Program-made: the position numbers and the translations under genes
Assembly: GCF_002878395.1 (NCBI RefSeq)
Contig: NC_061122.1
Location: 74,725,658 to 74,789,657, forward strand
Reading direction: 5' to 3'
Source of the DNA: Capsicum annuum
Taxonomy: Eukaryota > Streptophyta > Magnoliopsida > Solanales > Solanaceae
DNA: 64,000 bases
Shown: piece by piece, positions 11,721 to 24,410 of the stretch
How positions within the stretch are numbered: position 1 is the first letter of the stretch
How the letters are laid out: every line of letters begins with the position of its first letter
The notes under the pieces: model-generated
The model's input: the letters and a program-made list of their open reading frames with translations, nothing else
Databases searched by the model: none
Told to the model about the DNA's origin: nothing

Positions 11721-12852
11721 AGGAGTAGAAATTGATGTAGAAGTAAAACCTTTTGGTGCAGAAGCAGATGAAGAGCCAACCAAAGCCTTATTCTCTCCCG
11801 AAGCAACCTTACTAACTAGAAAATTTCTAAGCATATAGCCTGGCTGACCATATTTGGCACACCTGTCCCTCTCCTCATTATTAAAACCCCGATATAACTG
11901 ACCGCAGAACCTACAAGGAGGACATGATGAGGCCGACTGAGCTCTAATAACCTAAGATTGGGAATTCTTTGCCCTGAAGTTGTTGCCACCCTGCTGACGC
12001 TTAGCACCCAACTATTTCGGGTAGGGAGTACTAGCCATAGAGAAAGAACCAAAACTTCTCCACTTCTTCTTTGGCCAATTACCATTATCCCGACCATTTT
12101 GATGTTGTCCACACTACTCAGAGAACCTAAACTTCTTACCATACCTTTCGTCTATCTTAGCCTGTTTTCTCTTTTCCACCTCCACATATTGCATGTGAAC
12201 AACCAACCTATAAATATCCATGTCTTTAATCAATAATACAGTCCTAATTTTAAGGATCAACTCATAAAACAGTCTTTAAGAAAACTTTATTATCCTAGCC
12301 CTTATATCAGATACCAATTTTGGAGCATACCTAGACAACTGGTGAAATTTTAAGGCATACTCTTTGACCGATATTTTACCCTATTTCAAATTAACAAATT
12401 CCTCCATCTTCATTTTCGTCAACTCCTGAGGAAAGAAACGGTCCAAAAATGCATTAGAAAAAGTCTCTCACAGAGATGACTCATCAACCTTTCCCATTAC
12501 CTTATCCCATTCCTCGTACCATTGGTACGCCACATCCTTTAGCTGATAGGTAAAAAAACTTACCCCTTCCATATTCGTGGCCTGTATGAACCTAAAGATC
12601 TTTTCCATCTCATCCAGAAAACCCTAAGGATCCTCCTCTACTTTAACACCTGTAAAAGTTGGAGGATTCAACCTCATAAACTGGCCAACCCTTGTGGCCT
12701 CCGAAGATGTAATACCAGATACACCACTCTCAGCCTGAGAAATTACCAACTGAGAAATCACATGAATCCAATGATGAAACTCCACATTCGTCACGCCTAC
12801 CTAAGGAGGACTAGAAGGAACCGGTGGAACTCCAGAAATATTAGGGACTTGT
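11720..12852 (-). pseudogene. Gy-A gag, C-terminal and middle part
   Basis: The minus strand shows a decayed zinc knuckle (CRFCGQLYRG and RCAKYGQPGYMLRNF, about 11820-11920) and, upstream, a gag core matching Gy-B gag by eye (12360-12760 against 29870-30200; compare the plus-strand blocks around TCCTGAGGAAAGAA at 12427 and 29917). The N-terminal part continues at 20667-20970, beyond the Athila-like insertion. Confidence 0.72.
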
Positions 12853-14488
12853 TGAACACATACAAGTATACATGGTCTCACGAAGTTACACAGTGGCCTT
12901 TAACAAAGCAGAATATCGATCCTACAGGGACTTGTATCAACAACTTTATAATTATAGTTCAACTATTGAGATTAAATTAGTACAAATATAACTAAAAGAG
13001 TTTGTAAAGTATAAACTAAAAGTAAAGTAAATAATGCATAAAAGTATAGTGTTTGGATAATCAAATGATAGAAACCCAGGGTTAAGGCTCTACGAACAAT
13101 CAAACTAAGCTATTGAACTTCATTGGTTAGATTACTTATCTTGGTTTTTGATTCGCAGGGTTTATCATATGATCATGGTCTCCCAGACTCTAATCTTCTA
13201 CCTAACTGGAAATTACAACTACATCGTTGAGCGGAGATAAAATAATCTATTTAGATGCATTAACATATCATCCTTCAAGTGAACCAAACAAGGATTCTAG
13301 GTATATACCTATCCTATAAGCTAATTCAAATTCCTTATTTTATAAAAGAATAAGAACCTTGCTCTTTTTACCCACATATTTTATCTTCTTATTTCCTCTC
13401 CCAGGCTCACAAGACGATAATGGATGTATTCTAAGGGTCATGGATCCTTAAAATAGTTATAAAAAGGATAAATAAACAACCAAATATGATACAAAATAAA
13501 AAAAAACTCAATTCAAAGCCATAATAATCATGTTCTTGGCCTTAACCTCGGAAAGGGGTGTTTAGCCACTAATGGACATAATCGTAATTAAGATAAATGA
13601 ATAAATGATAAAATCAACAAATAAACTAAAGAAAAAGAAGAAAATCCCTAATTGGAATGTTTTCCATCCCCTTTCCAAGCATTGAAGTCATCCAAGGTGT
13701 ATCACATCAAGTTTAAGTGTCCTATTTATAGGATAATGATTTTGGCCATGTTGGGAATAGGGTGTACAGTGCAATGGTTAGTCCATGGGAGTAGGGGTCA
13801 TGCCGCAGTGGTAAGTCCACTGGAATGGGGATCGAACCTCCATGTTTAGTTCACTGGAATGGTGGTCGCACCACCCCTCTATCGCGAGGACACACTAGAA
13901 ACTTCATCTTGACTCCTAAACTTGTCTTGTGCATTTTTCCTTCAATTCCAAGCCTTGTGGTATTGTTTCCACTTGATTTACAGCTTGTTTATCATAAATA
14001 TATCATAATAATAAATTTAAAAGCATCCTATGGCATAAAAAATCACATATTAGAGCTCAAAACAACAAACAATCCATAACGGTGAACTAGAAACTTAAGC
14101 TAAGAACTAGTTTTGCTCATTTTAATTGTTAACTTAGTTTTGACTCCTGGCTTATTTCAATTGAATATTTAACACTATAAATAAGTTGTTCCATATATAA
14201 TTACATGATAGTAACCTTAGGAATTCATTAAACACATAAGAATCCATCAAGATCAACTAGAGCAACACCTAGCTCAAGCTAGTAACACTAGTTTTCTCGT
14301 TTCCACTCTAAGTGACCAATTAAGTACAAACTTGTTTGAAAGACACCATAAACATTGTAATCAAATACTTAAACACTTAGATGCTCAATTATATCATTTT
14401 TAACACATTAAACACATAGAAAGTCCTCAAAACAAGGCTAAATAAGCCTGGATAATAACACTAAGGTGCATAAAACCACCTCAGATCA
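12853..14488 (-). repeat. Ath-1 3' LTR
   Basis: Matches 19041-20666 over its length, for example CAAGTATACATGGTCTCAC against CAAGTATACGTGGTCTCAC at the outer end, and the shared ACCACCTCAGATCA at the other. Frequent differences suggest an old insertion. Confidence 0.85.
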
Positions 14489-14500
14489 CCACCCCACACT
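14489..14500 (-). other. Polypurine tract of Ath-1
   Basis: The minus strand reads AGTGTGGGGTGG directly before the LTR start TGATCTGAGG, the usual form for Athila/Tat elements. Confidence 0.75.
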
Positions 14501-16500
14501 TAAAACTTTGTTCGTCCTCAAAAAACTCTTTACTCTAAGCATCATAATAAGAGGAGACTCTACACTTCTACTACGAGCAAGACACTCAAGTTAGTACTAC
14601 AATGACTAAACAAAATGCAAGTTTCTACACTAAGCATGTTATGTACACAATTGAAAGTTCAAAAATACTACTCAAAAATAGCCTATCCTCAAGAATTGAC
14701 TCACCAAGTTGACAAACTCATGTATATTACTTACTGAACAACATCATACAAATCACCCAACTATCATTAAACATATGATCTCACAACAAGAGAGTTACCT
14801 ATAATCACTTACATAGATGCAATTTATAACAGAATGGGTATATGAATTAAATTACGCTCTCTCTCCTAAAGAATTCACAAGTTACACAAAATGAACCATA
14901 GGCTTACCCTTATTTTAGTACTCCACTAATATCAAAATAATGAAGCTTAGGATCAAATAGGTCTTCAAGGGTTTTAATGTAGGCTAAGGGATGGTAGAAA
15001 CTATTTTGGCCAAGAATAATAACTATCTTCCCTAAGCGCTTTAACATAGCACACTTTCCATTCAATTCACCTCTAACAACCAATTTTCACTACTTTTACC
15101 TACCCATATCTTTTTTTCCCCATCTCATTAAGCTTACTTACATATAATATGGTGAGAGTATTGTCTATTAATTCATGATTCAATTTTACCCTTCTTCACA
15201 CCTACTTTATGCTACACACCCCTATGATAGACACTCTCAACTTAAGCAATTTGACTTAGTTGAGGTGTACAATATCCAAGGAAGACCAAGGCCAAAACAG
15301 ATTCATTATAACATAAATAGGATAAAAATGGGAATTTCCTTAGAACTAATTTGTCTAACTTCCAACCATAACACATTAATTGTACACACCAACAACTATT
15401 ACTTAGGGGCTTCACTTTCATCTTTCTCCTACTTAAATTTCAAGCTCCTTAACTTAATTAATTTTAAACTAAAGCACTTCAGAGCTTTGGATCAAATTAA
15501 GATCGATCAAAGAAGGGATATAAGCTACATATGAGGTTGTCAAAGAAAATAAGCTAAAGGCTCAATGGGGTTAACTAGGATTATGCATAAGGGTCGAACA
15601 GAAAAAGGGTATAAACATAGCTATCATAGAATTGACTATATCATCTCCTAAACCCACACTCTTTATTTTGCTTGGCATACACACCAGGAAAGTTCTAGTA
15701 TTAAGTGCAACAAGGAATATACAAACACCTCACACGTACATGGCACATGCTCAACTCAAGTAGGATCATTATAGACTCTCAAGAATCGGTAAGAAAAAGG
15801 GTATAAACATGGCTATCAAAGAATTGACTATATCATCTCCTAAACTCACACTCTTTATTTTTCTTTACATACACACCAGGCAAGTTATAGTATCAAGTGC
15901 AACAAGGAATATACAAATATCTCACATACACATGGCATATTCTCAACTCAAGTAGGATCATTATAGACTCTCAACCAAATAATTACATGAATTCAACATT
16001 AAGCCAACAAAAACAAGAGTCATAATCATGAGCCTAGGAGTCTCAAAAGTAGCAATTCACATAATTAACATGCTCTTTTAGAACCAAAACACTAGCATCA
16101 TGAAGTCAAATATAACACCAACAAGAATATCCCACTTATTCCTAACACAAAAATTTTAATATTACTCCTAAAAATGGCTAAAATAGGAATTTCCCTACCC
16201 CAAACTCAAAAATCTACTTTGTCCCCAAAATATACTTTAAAGTAGAGATATAAATACTCCCTGAGGCCTCTAGTCTTAGCTATTAGAGTATTCTTGCATT
16301 AAGGGAGTCTTGGGACCCTACAGTTTGTCTTTGCTATGCTCCTTAGAGTAGGTTTTTTCGGTACTCAGAATTCCCATCAACCTATTACCTAATAAAAACA
16401 AAAACTAGTGACGTAAAAACTAAAAATATTGAAAATAAAACCTACCTTAACTTGGATTGCCTCCCAAGTAGCACCTGATTTAGTTTCGCTGCACTATCCA
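14501..16500 (-). other. Ath-1 3' non-coding region
   Basis: Two kilobases between the protease frame and the purine tract without a coding signal. Near 16445-16500 the minus strand reads GGTGCTACTTGGGAGGCAA, a block usually found just after pol in Athila-like elements. RT and integrase therefore seem to have been deleted rather than lying elsewhere. It contains a 192 bp tandem duplication (15601-15979). Confidence 0.6.
15601..15979. repeat. Tandem duplication, 192 bp unit, two copies
   Basis: Units start at 15601 and 15793, each with GAAAAAGGGTATAAACAT. Both run through AGTGCAACAAGGAATATACA and end in ATTATAGACTCTCAA. Differences are few and scattered. Confidence 0.85.
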
Positions 16501-16671
16501 ATCTTTGACTCATTTATTTTCCTTAATTCTCTTCCTTCTACTTAGAGGCCATCTTATTATCCATTTCTTACCTCTTGAGTATGAACTCTCAAGGTCAATA
16601 GCTCTCTTAATAATAGTCTTTTCAGGTTCATCAATCTGCATCGCTTTGGGTTGGGTTATTTGTGTCTTAGG

Positions 16672-17135
16672 CTACTCAATAAAGAAGTCCAAAGAGGTCT
16701 TTAGTGGGCTAAACTCTACCACCCGATACTTATCCCCTTCAATCACTATAATCATGCCCAAATCTTTGTAGTGGGATAGTGTGTTGAGTGGTTTGTACAC
16801 ATTGAAAACTACCTTGTCATCATCCAGCTTCATTATGAGCATTCCCTCTCTCACATCTATCAATGATCCTCCCTTCGCAAAGAAAGGACGTTCCAAGATG
16901 ACTGGCACTTTTTTATCTGTCTGAAAATCTAACATAATAAAATCAGCAGGAATAATAAACTTTCCAACCTTGATGAGAACATCCTCTATGATTCCTTCAG
17001 GACCGACTATAGTTTGGTCTACCAATTGGAGTAACACAGAGCTCGGTCTCACCTTTCCTAAGCCTAGAGTGTTGAACAAGGAGAGGGCATCAAGTTGATA
17101 CTTGCCCCTAAATCAATAAATGTGTAGACCACCTC
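16672..17135 (-). pseudogene. Ath-1 aspartic protease
   Basis: The minus strand reads FIDLGASINLMPS around 17095-17135, with the DLGAS active site, then after a one-base frameshift a 135-residue open frame to 16672. That frame has LGLGKVRPSSVLLQLVDQ, GIIEDVLIKVGKFIIPADF, VPVILERPFF and GSLIDVREGMLIMKLDD, all in the order found in Athila/Tat proteases. It ends with LKTSLDFFIE and a stop, where an intact element would continue into RT. The catalytic Asp is kept but the frame is shifted directly after it. Confidence 0.75.
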
Positions 17136-18960
17136 ATTATTGTCAATTTGAATGGGGAGCGTGAAACTCACACGATCTTTGAGCTTTTTTGGCATCTTCT
17201 GTAACACCGCAGAACTATACTCCTCAATAAGTGCTACTATCTCAACATCCTACAGCTTAACTTTGTTAGTGACCAAGTCCTTTAAGTACTTAGCTTACTT
17301 GGGAATTCCCTGTAAAATATCTAAAAGAGGAAGAATAATGTGAATCTCTCTGAACGTGTCAAAGAACTTCTTAAAGCACTCATCCTCCTCCACTTTTCTA
17401 AGCCTCTGTGGGAAAGTGATGGTAGCCTTTGCTGCAGCTGTTCAACAACTTTGGTTTTTGAGTACTTAAACTTTCTTAAATTTTCAGCAACTTTGTCATC
17501 TACCTATTTAGAAACTATCTCTGTATCTACCTCCTTAGTTGTTTTTGGATGTTTTTCATTGAGATCTTTACCACTCCTCAAAGTGATTGCCATTACTTAT
17601 TTAGGATTTTCAGTATCACTTTGCAAACCACATTGAGGCCTTACATTTTGTGTCTGTTAAATTTGTCCAACCTACATCTCTAAGTTCTTTATAGCCATCT
17701 ACTGGCTCTTTATATCTTCTGGCAAATATGCTTGAGAAGCTAAAATTTGTTTCAGCATCTCTTCCATATGTTGGCTTGAGGTGTGGCCTGATTCTGCTAT
17801 TGAAATAGCTGTTGTTAGTTGTTCCACAATGGAATTAATGGTGAGTCTTCCATTTTTTATTGTAGGCATTCCCAGAATTCGGCCTTTAATCATTTCCCAC
17901 AAACATCACTGACCCGGGATTTACACCACGCATGGCTGCAGAATGACCATTGTTACCACAAACCTCACATTGAGTATTTTTTTTGATAAATTACATTAGA
18001 TGTTGTTGCAGGCTATGTAACCCCAAATTTTATATTGCTGGGCTGAGAAGTTAAATGATTTTATAGTGCAGCAATCTAAGCTAATATAGCAGTAAACTGG
18101 TCTACCTCCAACACACCTGCAACCTTCTTTTGAGCACTACTTGAGTCAGAATTCTACTTAGGATTCCCTTGTGCAATCCGGTTCAACAAGTTATATAGCT
18201 CATCATACGTTAATTCCAATGCTTGACCACCTGGCGCTGAATCTAGCAAACTTTTGGTGTTGTTATCAAGTGCCTCAACAAAAGTGTGAGCTAATACCTC
18301 ATTAGACTGCTGATGATATGGAAAGTTCCAAAGAATAGCTTTGAACCTCTCCCACTCATGATATAAGTCCTCATCTAGCTTCTGTTTAAAGCTCATTATC
18401 TCACTGCGCAGTCTCTCAATCTTGCCAGATGATAAGAATCGGATGAGAAATTTTTGGACTAAGTCATCCTAGGTTATGATTGAACTTGCCGGCTCAGTGT
18501 ATAACTACTTTTTCGCGTCCCCCAATAGTGAAAAGGGGAAAAGTGTCGGCCTAATATAGTCAGTTGACACACCCATAGGGATAAATGTGTCACTAATCTC
18601 CAAAAAGTTCTGCAAGTGGACTTCTGGATTTTCATGTGAAAGCCCCATAAACTGTTCACTACTGATCAAAAACTGTACCATGTTCTTTTTTTGCTCAAAG
18701 TTAGCTACAGCAGCCGGTTATTTGAAAAAGGAGGTCAAATTAGTAGAAATGGGATTGCCACTTCATGAACTATCCTGCGGGCTGGTAGATCTTCAGCCAT
18801 GAGAGCAGGATTGTCTTGTTCCTCTTGAATTTATGGGATGCAATAGAGAAGGACTACTTCTCTAAAGATTTGGTGAAAGCATTGCTCGGGTTCGAGGTTT
18901 GGTTAAACCAATTCTCTATACCTTGCCATCTTACTAGTTTGTAAACCTGTTTCCTGCAAA
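17136..18960 (-). pseudogene. Ath-1 gag (degenerate)
   Basis: Minus-strand frames with a few stops read as an Athila/Tat-type capsid: FLEISDTFIPMGVSTDYIR and LFPFSLLGDAKK (about 18500-18600), then an open segment at 18154-18396 with EDLYHEWERFKAIL, HQQSNEVLAHTFVEAL, LLDSAPGGQALELTYDE and LYNLLNRIAQ. The C-terminal half (17136-18150) is harder to read, with MWEMIKGRILGMPTIKNGRL at 17843-17902. Gag packages element RNA in virus-like particles. Confidence 0.72.
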
Positions 18961-19040
18961 TTCAATACCAACACCAAGTGTAAAGCACCAAAGAAATCTA
19001 AAAAGTAAAACTAAAACTAAATTAGTTGCCAAAAACTTAT

Positions 19041-20666
19041 TGCGCACACACAAGTATACGTGGTCTCACCAAGTAATACAGTGGCCTTTTACAAAACCGA
19101 ATATTGATCCCATAGAGACTTGTATCAACAACTATATAATGCAAGTTCAACTATTGAGATTAAATTAGTGCAAACGTAACCAAAAGAGTTTGTGAACTAT
19201 AAACTAAAAGTAAAGTAAATAATGTGTAAAAGTATAGTACTTGGACAGTCAAATGATAGAAACCCAGGGTTAACGCTCTACGAACAATCAAACTAAGCTA
19301 TTAAAATTCATTGGTTAGATTACTTATCTTGATTGTTGATTCGTAGAGTTTATCGTAAGATCACGGTCTCCCGATCTCTAATCTCCTACCTAACTGGACA
19401 TTACAACTACATCGTGGAGTGGGGATGCAATAATCCATTTAGATGCATTAAGATGTCATACTTCAAGTAAACAAAACAAGTCTTCTAGGTATATCCCTAT
19501 CCTAGATGCTAATTCAAATTCCTTATTTTATAAAAGAGTAAGAACCTTTCTTTATTTACCCTCATGTTCTATCCTCTTATTCTCCCTCCCAGGCTCACAA
19601 GACGATTATGGATGTATTTCAAGGGTCGTGAATCCTTAAAATAGTTTTAAAAAGGATAAATAAACAACCAATTATGATAATAAATCGAAACCTAATTAAT
19701 TCAAAGTAATAGTAATCATGTTCTTGGCCTTAACCCCGAAAGAGGGTGTTTAGCCACTAATGGACATAACCGTAATTAAGATGAATGAATACATAATAAA
19801 ATACATAAATAAACTAAATTACGAGAATAAAAACCCTGATTTAAGTATGTTACATCCCCTCTCCAAGCTTCAAAGTCGTACAAGGTGTATCACATCAAAT
19901 TTAAGCGTCCTATTTATAAGACAATGATTTTGGTCGTGTTGGGAATAGGTGTGCGGCACAATGGCCAATCCATGGGAGCAGAGGTCACACCAAAATGGTT
20001 AGTAATCTATAATGGGGGTCACTCTACCATGGTTATTCCATTAGAATGGTGGTCGCACCACCCCTCTATCGCGAGGACACACTGGAAACTCCATCTTGAC
20101 TCCTAAACTCGTCTTGTGCATTTTTCCTTAAATCCCAAACCTTGTAGTATTTTTTTCACATGATTTCCAACTTGTTAGCCATCCATATAAACTTTAAAAG
20201 CATCTGATATCATAAAACAGCATGGATTAGAGCTCAAAAACAACAAATAATCCATAACAGTGAACTAGAAACTTAAGCTAAGAATTAGTTTTGCCCATTT
20301 TGATCTTTAACTTAGTTTTGACTCTTGGCTTGTTTCAATTGGATATTGAACACTATAAACAAGTTGTTCCGCACATAATTACACAATAATAATATTAGGA
20401 ACTCATTAAACACATTTTAATCCATCAAGATCTACTGGAACAACACCTAGCTCAAGCTAGCAACACTAGTTTTCTTGTTTCCACTCTAAGTGACCAATTA
20501 AGTACAGACTTGTTTGAAAGACACCATAAACATTGTAATCAAATACTTAAATATTTAGATGCTCAATTATATAATTGTTAGCATATTAATCACACAAAAA
20601 GATCTCAAAACAAGGCTAAATAAGCCCAGACAATAACACTAAGGTGCATAAAACCACCTCAGATCA
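19041..20666 (-). repeat. Ath-1 5' LTR
   Basis: Partner of 12853-14488. Just inside it (plus strand 19021-19040) the minus strand reads AAGTTTTTGGCAACTAA, a poor match to the tRNA-Asp-type primer site (TGGCGCC...) usual for Athila-like elements, so the primer site is either decayed or different. Confidence 0.83.
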
Positions 20667-20985
20667 AGACTAGACCCCTAGATAGAGTATGGATCCCCTG
20701 AGTAGAGCGTGTCCCATCAACATTGTCCCCAGTTAGGATAGAGGAATTTATGTGAATTTCGATAGTCGAGGCATGATCTAAAAGACAAGCAAACGGAAAA
20801 CAAAAGAATCCAAGACCTTAGACTCCAAGCTTTAAAATAGAACACAAGGAAGAGAAACATTTCCTAAATGTCTTGTATCCTCTCTCTTATGAGTGTGGCA
20901 TGCTACACATGCTTAAAATAGACTCTACTTGACATAGATTTGTGAACTCTCAATTGACCATGAACCTAAGGCTTTGATACCAACT
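20667..20985 (-). pseudogene. Gy-A gag N-terminus, leader and primer site
   Basis: Continues the gag frame interrupted at 12852; the plus-strand text AGACTAGACCCC matches Gy-B near 30365. The minus-strand TGGTATCAAAGC (20971-20982) is one base from the initiator tRNA-Met primer site TGGTATCAGAGC and lies 3 bases inside the 5' LTR. Confidence 0.75.
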
Positions 20986-23463
20986 TTACATGATCCGAAC
21001 AGGGGCTTTGTCATAATTGGCATCCCAAGTCCAACCAAGACCAGTGACCATCCCCGATACCTAACCCAACCATACAAATGCATGTCCTAAGTTAGATGAA
21101 TTCTGAACATATAACAAGATAGTGTATTTGTACCATTCCAGACTCTTGGATAGGTCCATAATCGTGACCAACCCAAGTAAGTCCAACCATCCAATACCAA
21201 ACCAATACCATACCAAAACCAAAACAATAACCAAGTACGAGTCCATAACATAAAAGGATGGAACAATCATAAATACTGTCAAACGGTATCTTCCCCAATA
21301 CCAATGCCAATACTAAGGCTGACACCAATACCAACATCGTTCATACTAACCCATAGTAGTTCCACAAAGCCTATAACCGAAAGTAAAATAGTATTCGGTT
21401 GGGACATGCCCCCAATCATATCCAAAACCAATGTCTATGAAATAGCCAAAGTATGTAAAAATATCCATGACATAAAATGGAGCCTTTCAAAATATGAAAG
21501 CTCACCACTTTAATCCAACAACTGATCCCAATTTCGTTCACTAAGCAGGAGGAGTAGAATAGTCGATTCATTTATCGCGTGGCAATACATCTACCCGAAG
21601 ATGGGTTAGCGGGTGAACGCTAGTATGCACTCAGGATAAGGATAAAATAATGCCAACCTTTCAAACCTAGTAAACCAACCATATGCATTCACAACCATAC
21701 ATACATATATATATAACCATTCTAGGAAAGGAAATCAGGCTTAGCATACCTTTAAAACCATTAACCTGGGTATGTGTAGCTTAACTGTCCTAAAACTACC
21801 CATGGGAAATATGGGTCCAGTGTAACCCCCTGAATGGGCCTCAATGCATGTAACCACATGAACAAAAGGTACCATAGGAGTAGGGGATTCTGAAGTACCC
21901 TTCTCTCTCCATGATACATATGTACAAGTGTACTTAGGGAATTCCCGTGTACCCCGTAGTATCATATATGGTTGCCATGACCAATCCTTATATCAACAAA
22001 TATGAGTCTACAGTGTCCTTTCATTGGACTTACACCTTCACGGTTAGCTATCACACCCTACCATTACTGCCCAATTAAAACTATTACCACACAACCAAAC
22101 CATCATTTCACTTATTAGTAACCAAAGGTATAAGTAGTGGTATCGTCATACCTTCTCTAACTTGCAAGCAAAATTATTAACCATCCCTTTTTTAAGAAGG
22201 GATTCCCATGTACCCATAGATTACAATATTAAGTTGACTCAAGGGAATTCCATGTACCCCACAAGTGATCATTATTATGCTTGCTTGGGGGATTCCCTTG
22301 TACCTCGTAAAGCTTTTAATTAGACCAACCATAACCACCAAGACCTTAACATTTAGCCATTTCAAACCATTTAAACCATTTAGGGTTTCATTACCAAGTT
22401 ATACCATGATATAGTTTAATGAAAGTCCAACAATTTAATGAAAAACGTTCTCATAGCCATTTTATCAACATGTTGGGGGCATAGTGTTTCCAAAGCCAAA
22501 ATCATGTACCAATTAACCATTTCCATGCAACCAAATATTCAAACTACCATAATCATTTGAAAACCATAAGTAAAAGATATAGGAGAACCATAACCTACCA
22601 TTGTAACCAAAACCCCTACATATATTGGAAAATCCAAAACCATACAATATTTATGCCATGAAAATAAATTATAAAATATGCCTTTAGTTGGAACTAACAA
22701 TAAAAGAGGAGTAACATGTCTTAGATTACAAAGATGTCAGAGAGAAATCACCCTTGTACGTCCTAAATTGATCCTATTGATGAAATCCTAGCCTTCTTTG
22801 ACCTAAGAGCCTTTGAGGGAATTTGAGGGAGTTTCTAAGTGCTTAAGATTAGAATATTAGGGTAAATGATGTCCCAAGAATGATATAAGTCGTAAAGAAT
22901 TTAAAGGTTAAGAGGGGAAATATCCGAATTACCCCCATATTAAACTGCCTAAAATTCTCGTAGGAGGGTACGACTCCACCATACTACTCGTACCCTATCA
23001 TACGAATGGTACCCACTCGTACCCTAGGCATCCCTTGAACCCCTAAAACTGACCAACATATGACCAACAAGCCCCAGTCGTACCCAAGCACATGACAGGT
23101 ACCCTTAACCCATACCTTAGGCAGAATTAAGAGGGGTTGACACTGTCCAATAGACGAGTCGGACTATACCACTCATACCCTATCTCACAACTCATGGTGA
23201 GCCACTTGTACTTATTTCTAAGTTAAGTTACTAAGTTTCAAATTAAGAGATGGAAAATCCAAACCAACGATCCTTCATCGACCATACGATTTGTACCCAC
23301 CTAGTCGTACCCATTCCAGAAAATCAACCACCCAACACTGGACAACATACGACTGGGTCATCTGACCCTTACCCTCACCATACGACTAGTATGGTGAGTC
23401 GTATAATGTCCAGAAAGTCTAAAACCCAGGAAATTTCTAAAGACCAAAACTCGGGGTGTTTCA
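20986..23463 (-). repeat. Gy-A 5' LTR
   Basis: Uninterrupted partner of 3049-5465 plus 8131-8182. Starts (minus strand) TGAAACACCCCG at 23463. Its segment near the minus-strand start (plus 22960-23405) is packed with CATACGAC/GTACC-type motifs. Confidence 0.85.
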
Positions 23464-23699
23464 GATGATAAAATAAATATCACTTGATGAAATTTTAATA
23501 TTTTTCACTTATAATTAACAAAACAATAATTAAATCAATTATGATACTCTTAATTTTACTCTCATTCATTTTATAAGCATGTCAAATAAAAAATAAAAAT
23601 TATATTATAATTTGTTTTGGATAATAAATTATGAATATTATTACCAAAAACCAACAGTATTATAAATCTAAAGTCTAGTTGAAGAGTAACAACATCCCT

Positions 23700-24405
23700 A
23701 TTAAGAGATGACCAACAATATCTGAATAACTACAAAGAAACAAAACATCAAAAACAAACAAAATCAGCTAAGATCCTATGTATCAATTCTTGAAATTCCC
23801 TAATTCTTTTTGCTCCTATTAATCTACTCACTTTCTCCTTAATTTCTTTTGGTATTTGTATTATGATAATATTGGTATTCACATTTATGTCCCTTTACAC
23901 CTTTCATTTCCTTGCTTGTTTTCCATGTGTAGTACATCAAAGCTCTACATAATGCAGTTGCAATTTTCTTCCTAAAGTTCTTTCAATGCCTATTCTTGAT
24001 CCAATGCATACTTTCCTTGATGATTAGGGTAGGTAATGAGAGCCCTGCAATTCTTACTTCTATAATCCAGCTACAATCAACAAATAAATACTGATGAGAT
24101 TATTGAGTTTGCATATCACACAGACACCAATCATAACTTCATAAATAGGGATATGTAGTCTCAATAATCTCTTTTTTGTGAGCAACCTAGCCTAGTAAGC
24201 CAACCATATTATCATTCTCTGTCTAGGCCATCTCACAAAGCTCTATATTAGTTCAGACTCTCTAAATCTAATCATGGGCGTCATCAACTCGATATAACTT
24301 TTTGACACTAAGTAATATCCATTTGGAGTAAGCAAATAAAATCCTATTCTATACCAGAGTTTCATTATATCCTTCAGCCCATTCAACTTCTTCCAATACC
24401 AACTA
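23700..24405 (-). pseudogene. L1 LINE, C-terminal (zinc-binding RT-associated) region
   Basis: The minus strand, through several stops, reads SSWYWKKLNGLKDIM, then WLAY and RLLTKKRLLR, then GVCVICKL, the order seen in the zf-RVT region at the end of plant L1 ORF2. It continues the frame of 32954-33550, from which it is separated by the Gy-B insertion and its GAGTC duplication. No poly(A) tail is obvious, so the 3' border near 23700 is approximate. Between 23464 and 23700 only AT-rich DNA is seen. Confidence 0.6.
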
Positions 24406-24410
24406 GAGTC
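24406..24410. other. Target site duplication of Gy-B, left copy (GAGTC)
   Basis: GAGTC directly before the LTR end TGACACATCCCG; the second copy is at 32949-32953. Confidence 0.85.

Larger units (their letters stand above)
12853..20666 (-). mobile_element. Athila-like LTR element with gag and protease only (Ath-1)
   Basis: LTRs 12853-14488 (3') and 19041-20666 (5') begin TGATCTGAGG and end near TGTGTGCGCA or TGTGTTCA on the minus strand. A purine tract AGTGTGGGGTGG touches the 3' LTR. The 4.55 kb interior encodes an Athila/Tat-type gag and a protease, then goes straight to the 3' non-coding region with a GGGAGGCAATCCAAG block (about 16454-16468, minus strand). No RT, RNase H or integrase motif is present. 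The element resembles the non-autonomous gag-only class called TR-GAG. It lies inside Gy-A gag: the host frame resumes at 20667, with sequence matching 30360 onward in Gy-B. GACTT (12846-12850) and GACTA (20668-20672) near the borders may be remnants of a target duplication but do not abut the ends exactly. Confidence 0.82.
3049..23463 (-). mobile_element. Ty3/gypsy chromovirus Gy-A (Del/Tekay type), with nested insertions
   Basis: A complete but decayed LTR retrotransposon on the minus strand. Its 3' LTR is 3049-5465 plus 8131-8182, and its 5' LTR is about 20986-23463. Both begin (minus strand) at TRAAACACC and end near TGTMA. A primer site like initiator tRNA-Met and a purine tract are present, and gag to chromodomain lie between. 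Two later insertions lengthen it: a solo LTR (5466-8125) inside the 3' LTR and an Athila-like element (12853-20666) inside gag. Flanking 5-mers GATAA (3044-3048) and GATGA (23464-23468) are a probable degraded target duplication. Without the insertions the element would be about 9.9 kb. Confidence 0.85.

Noticed and set aside
15175..15534. Plus-strand frame of 119 codons
   Set aside because: Located in the Ath-1 non-coding 3' region, antisense to the element, with low-complexity composition.
12846..20672. Clean target duplication for Ath-1
   Set aside because: GACTT and GACTA occur near the borders but offset by one to two bases from the LTR ends, so an exact duplication is not claimed.
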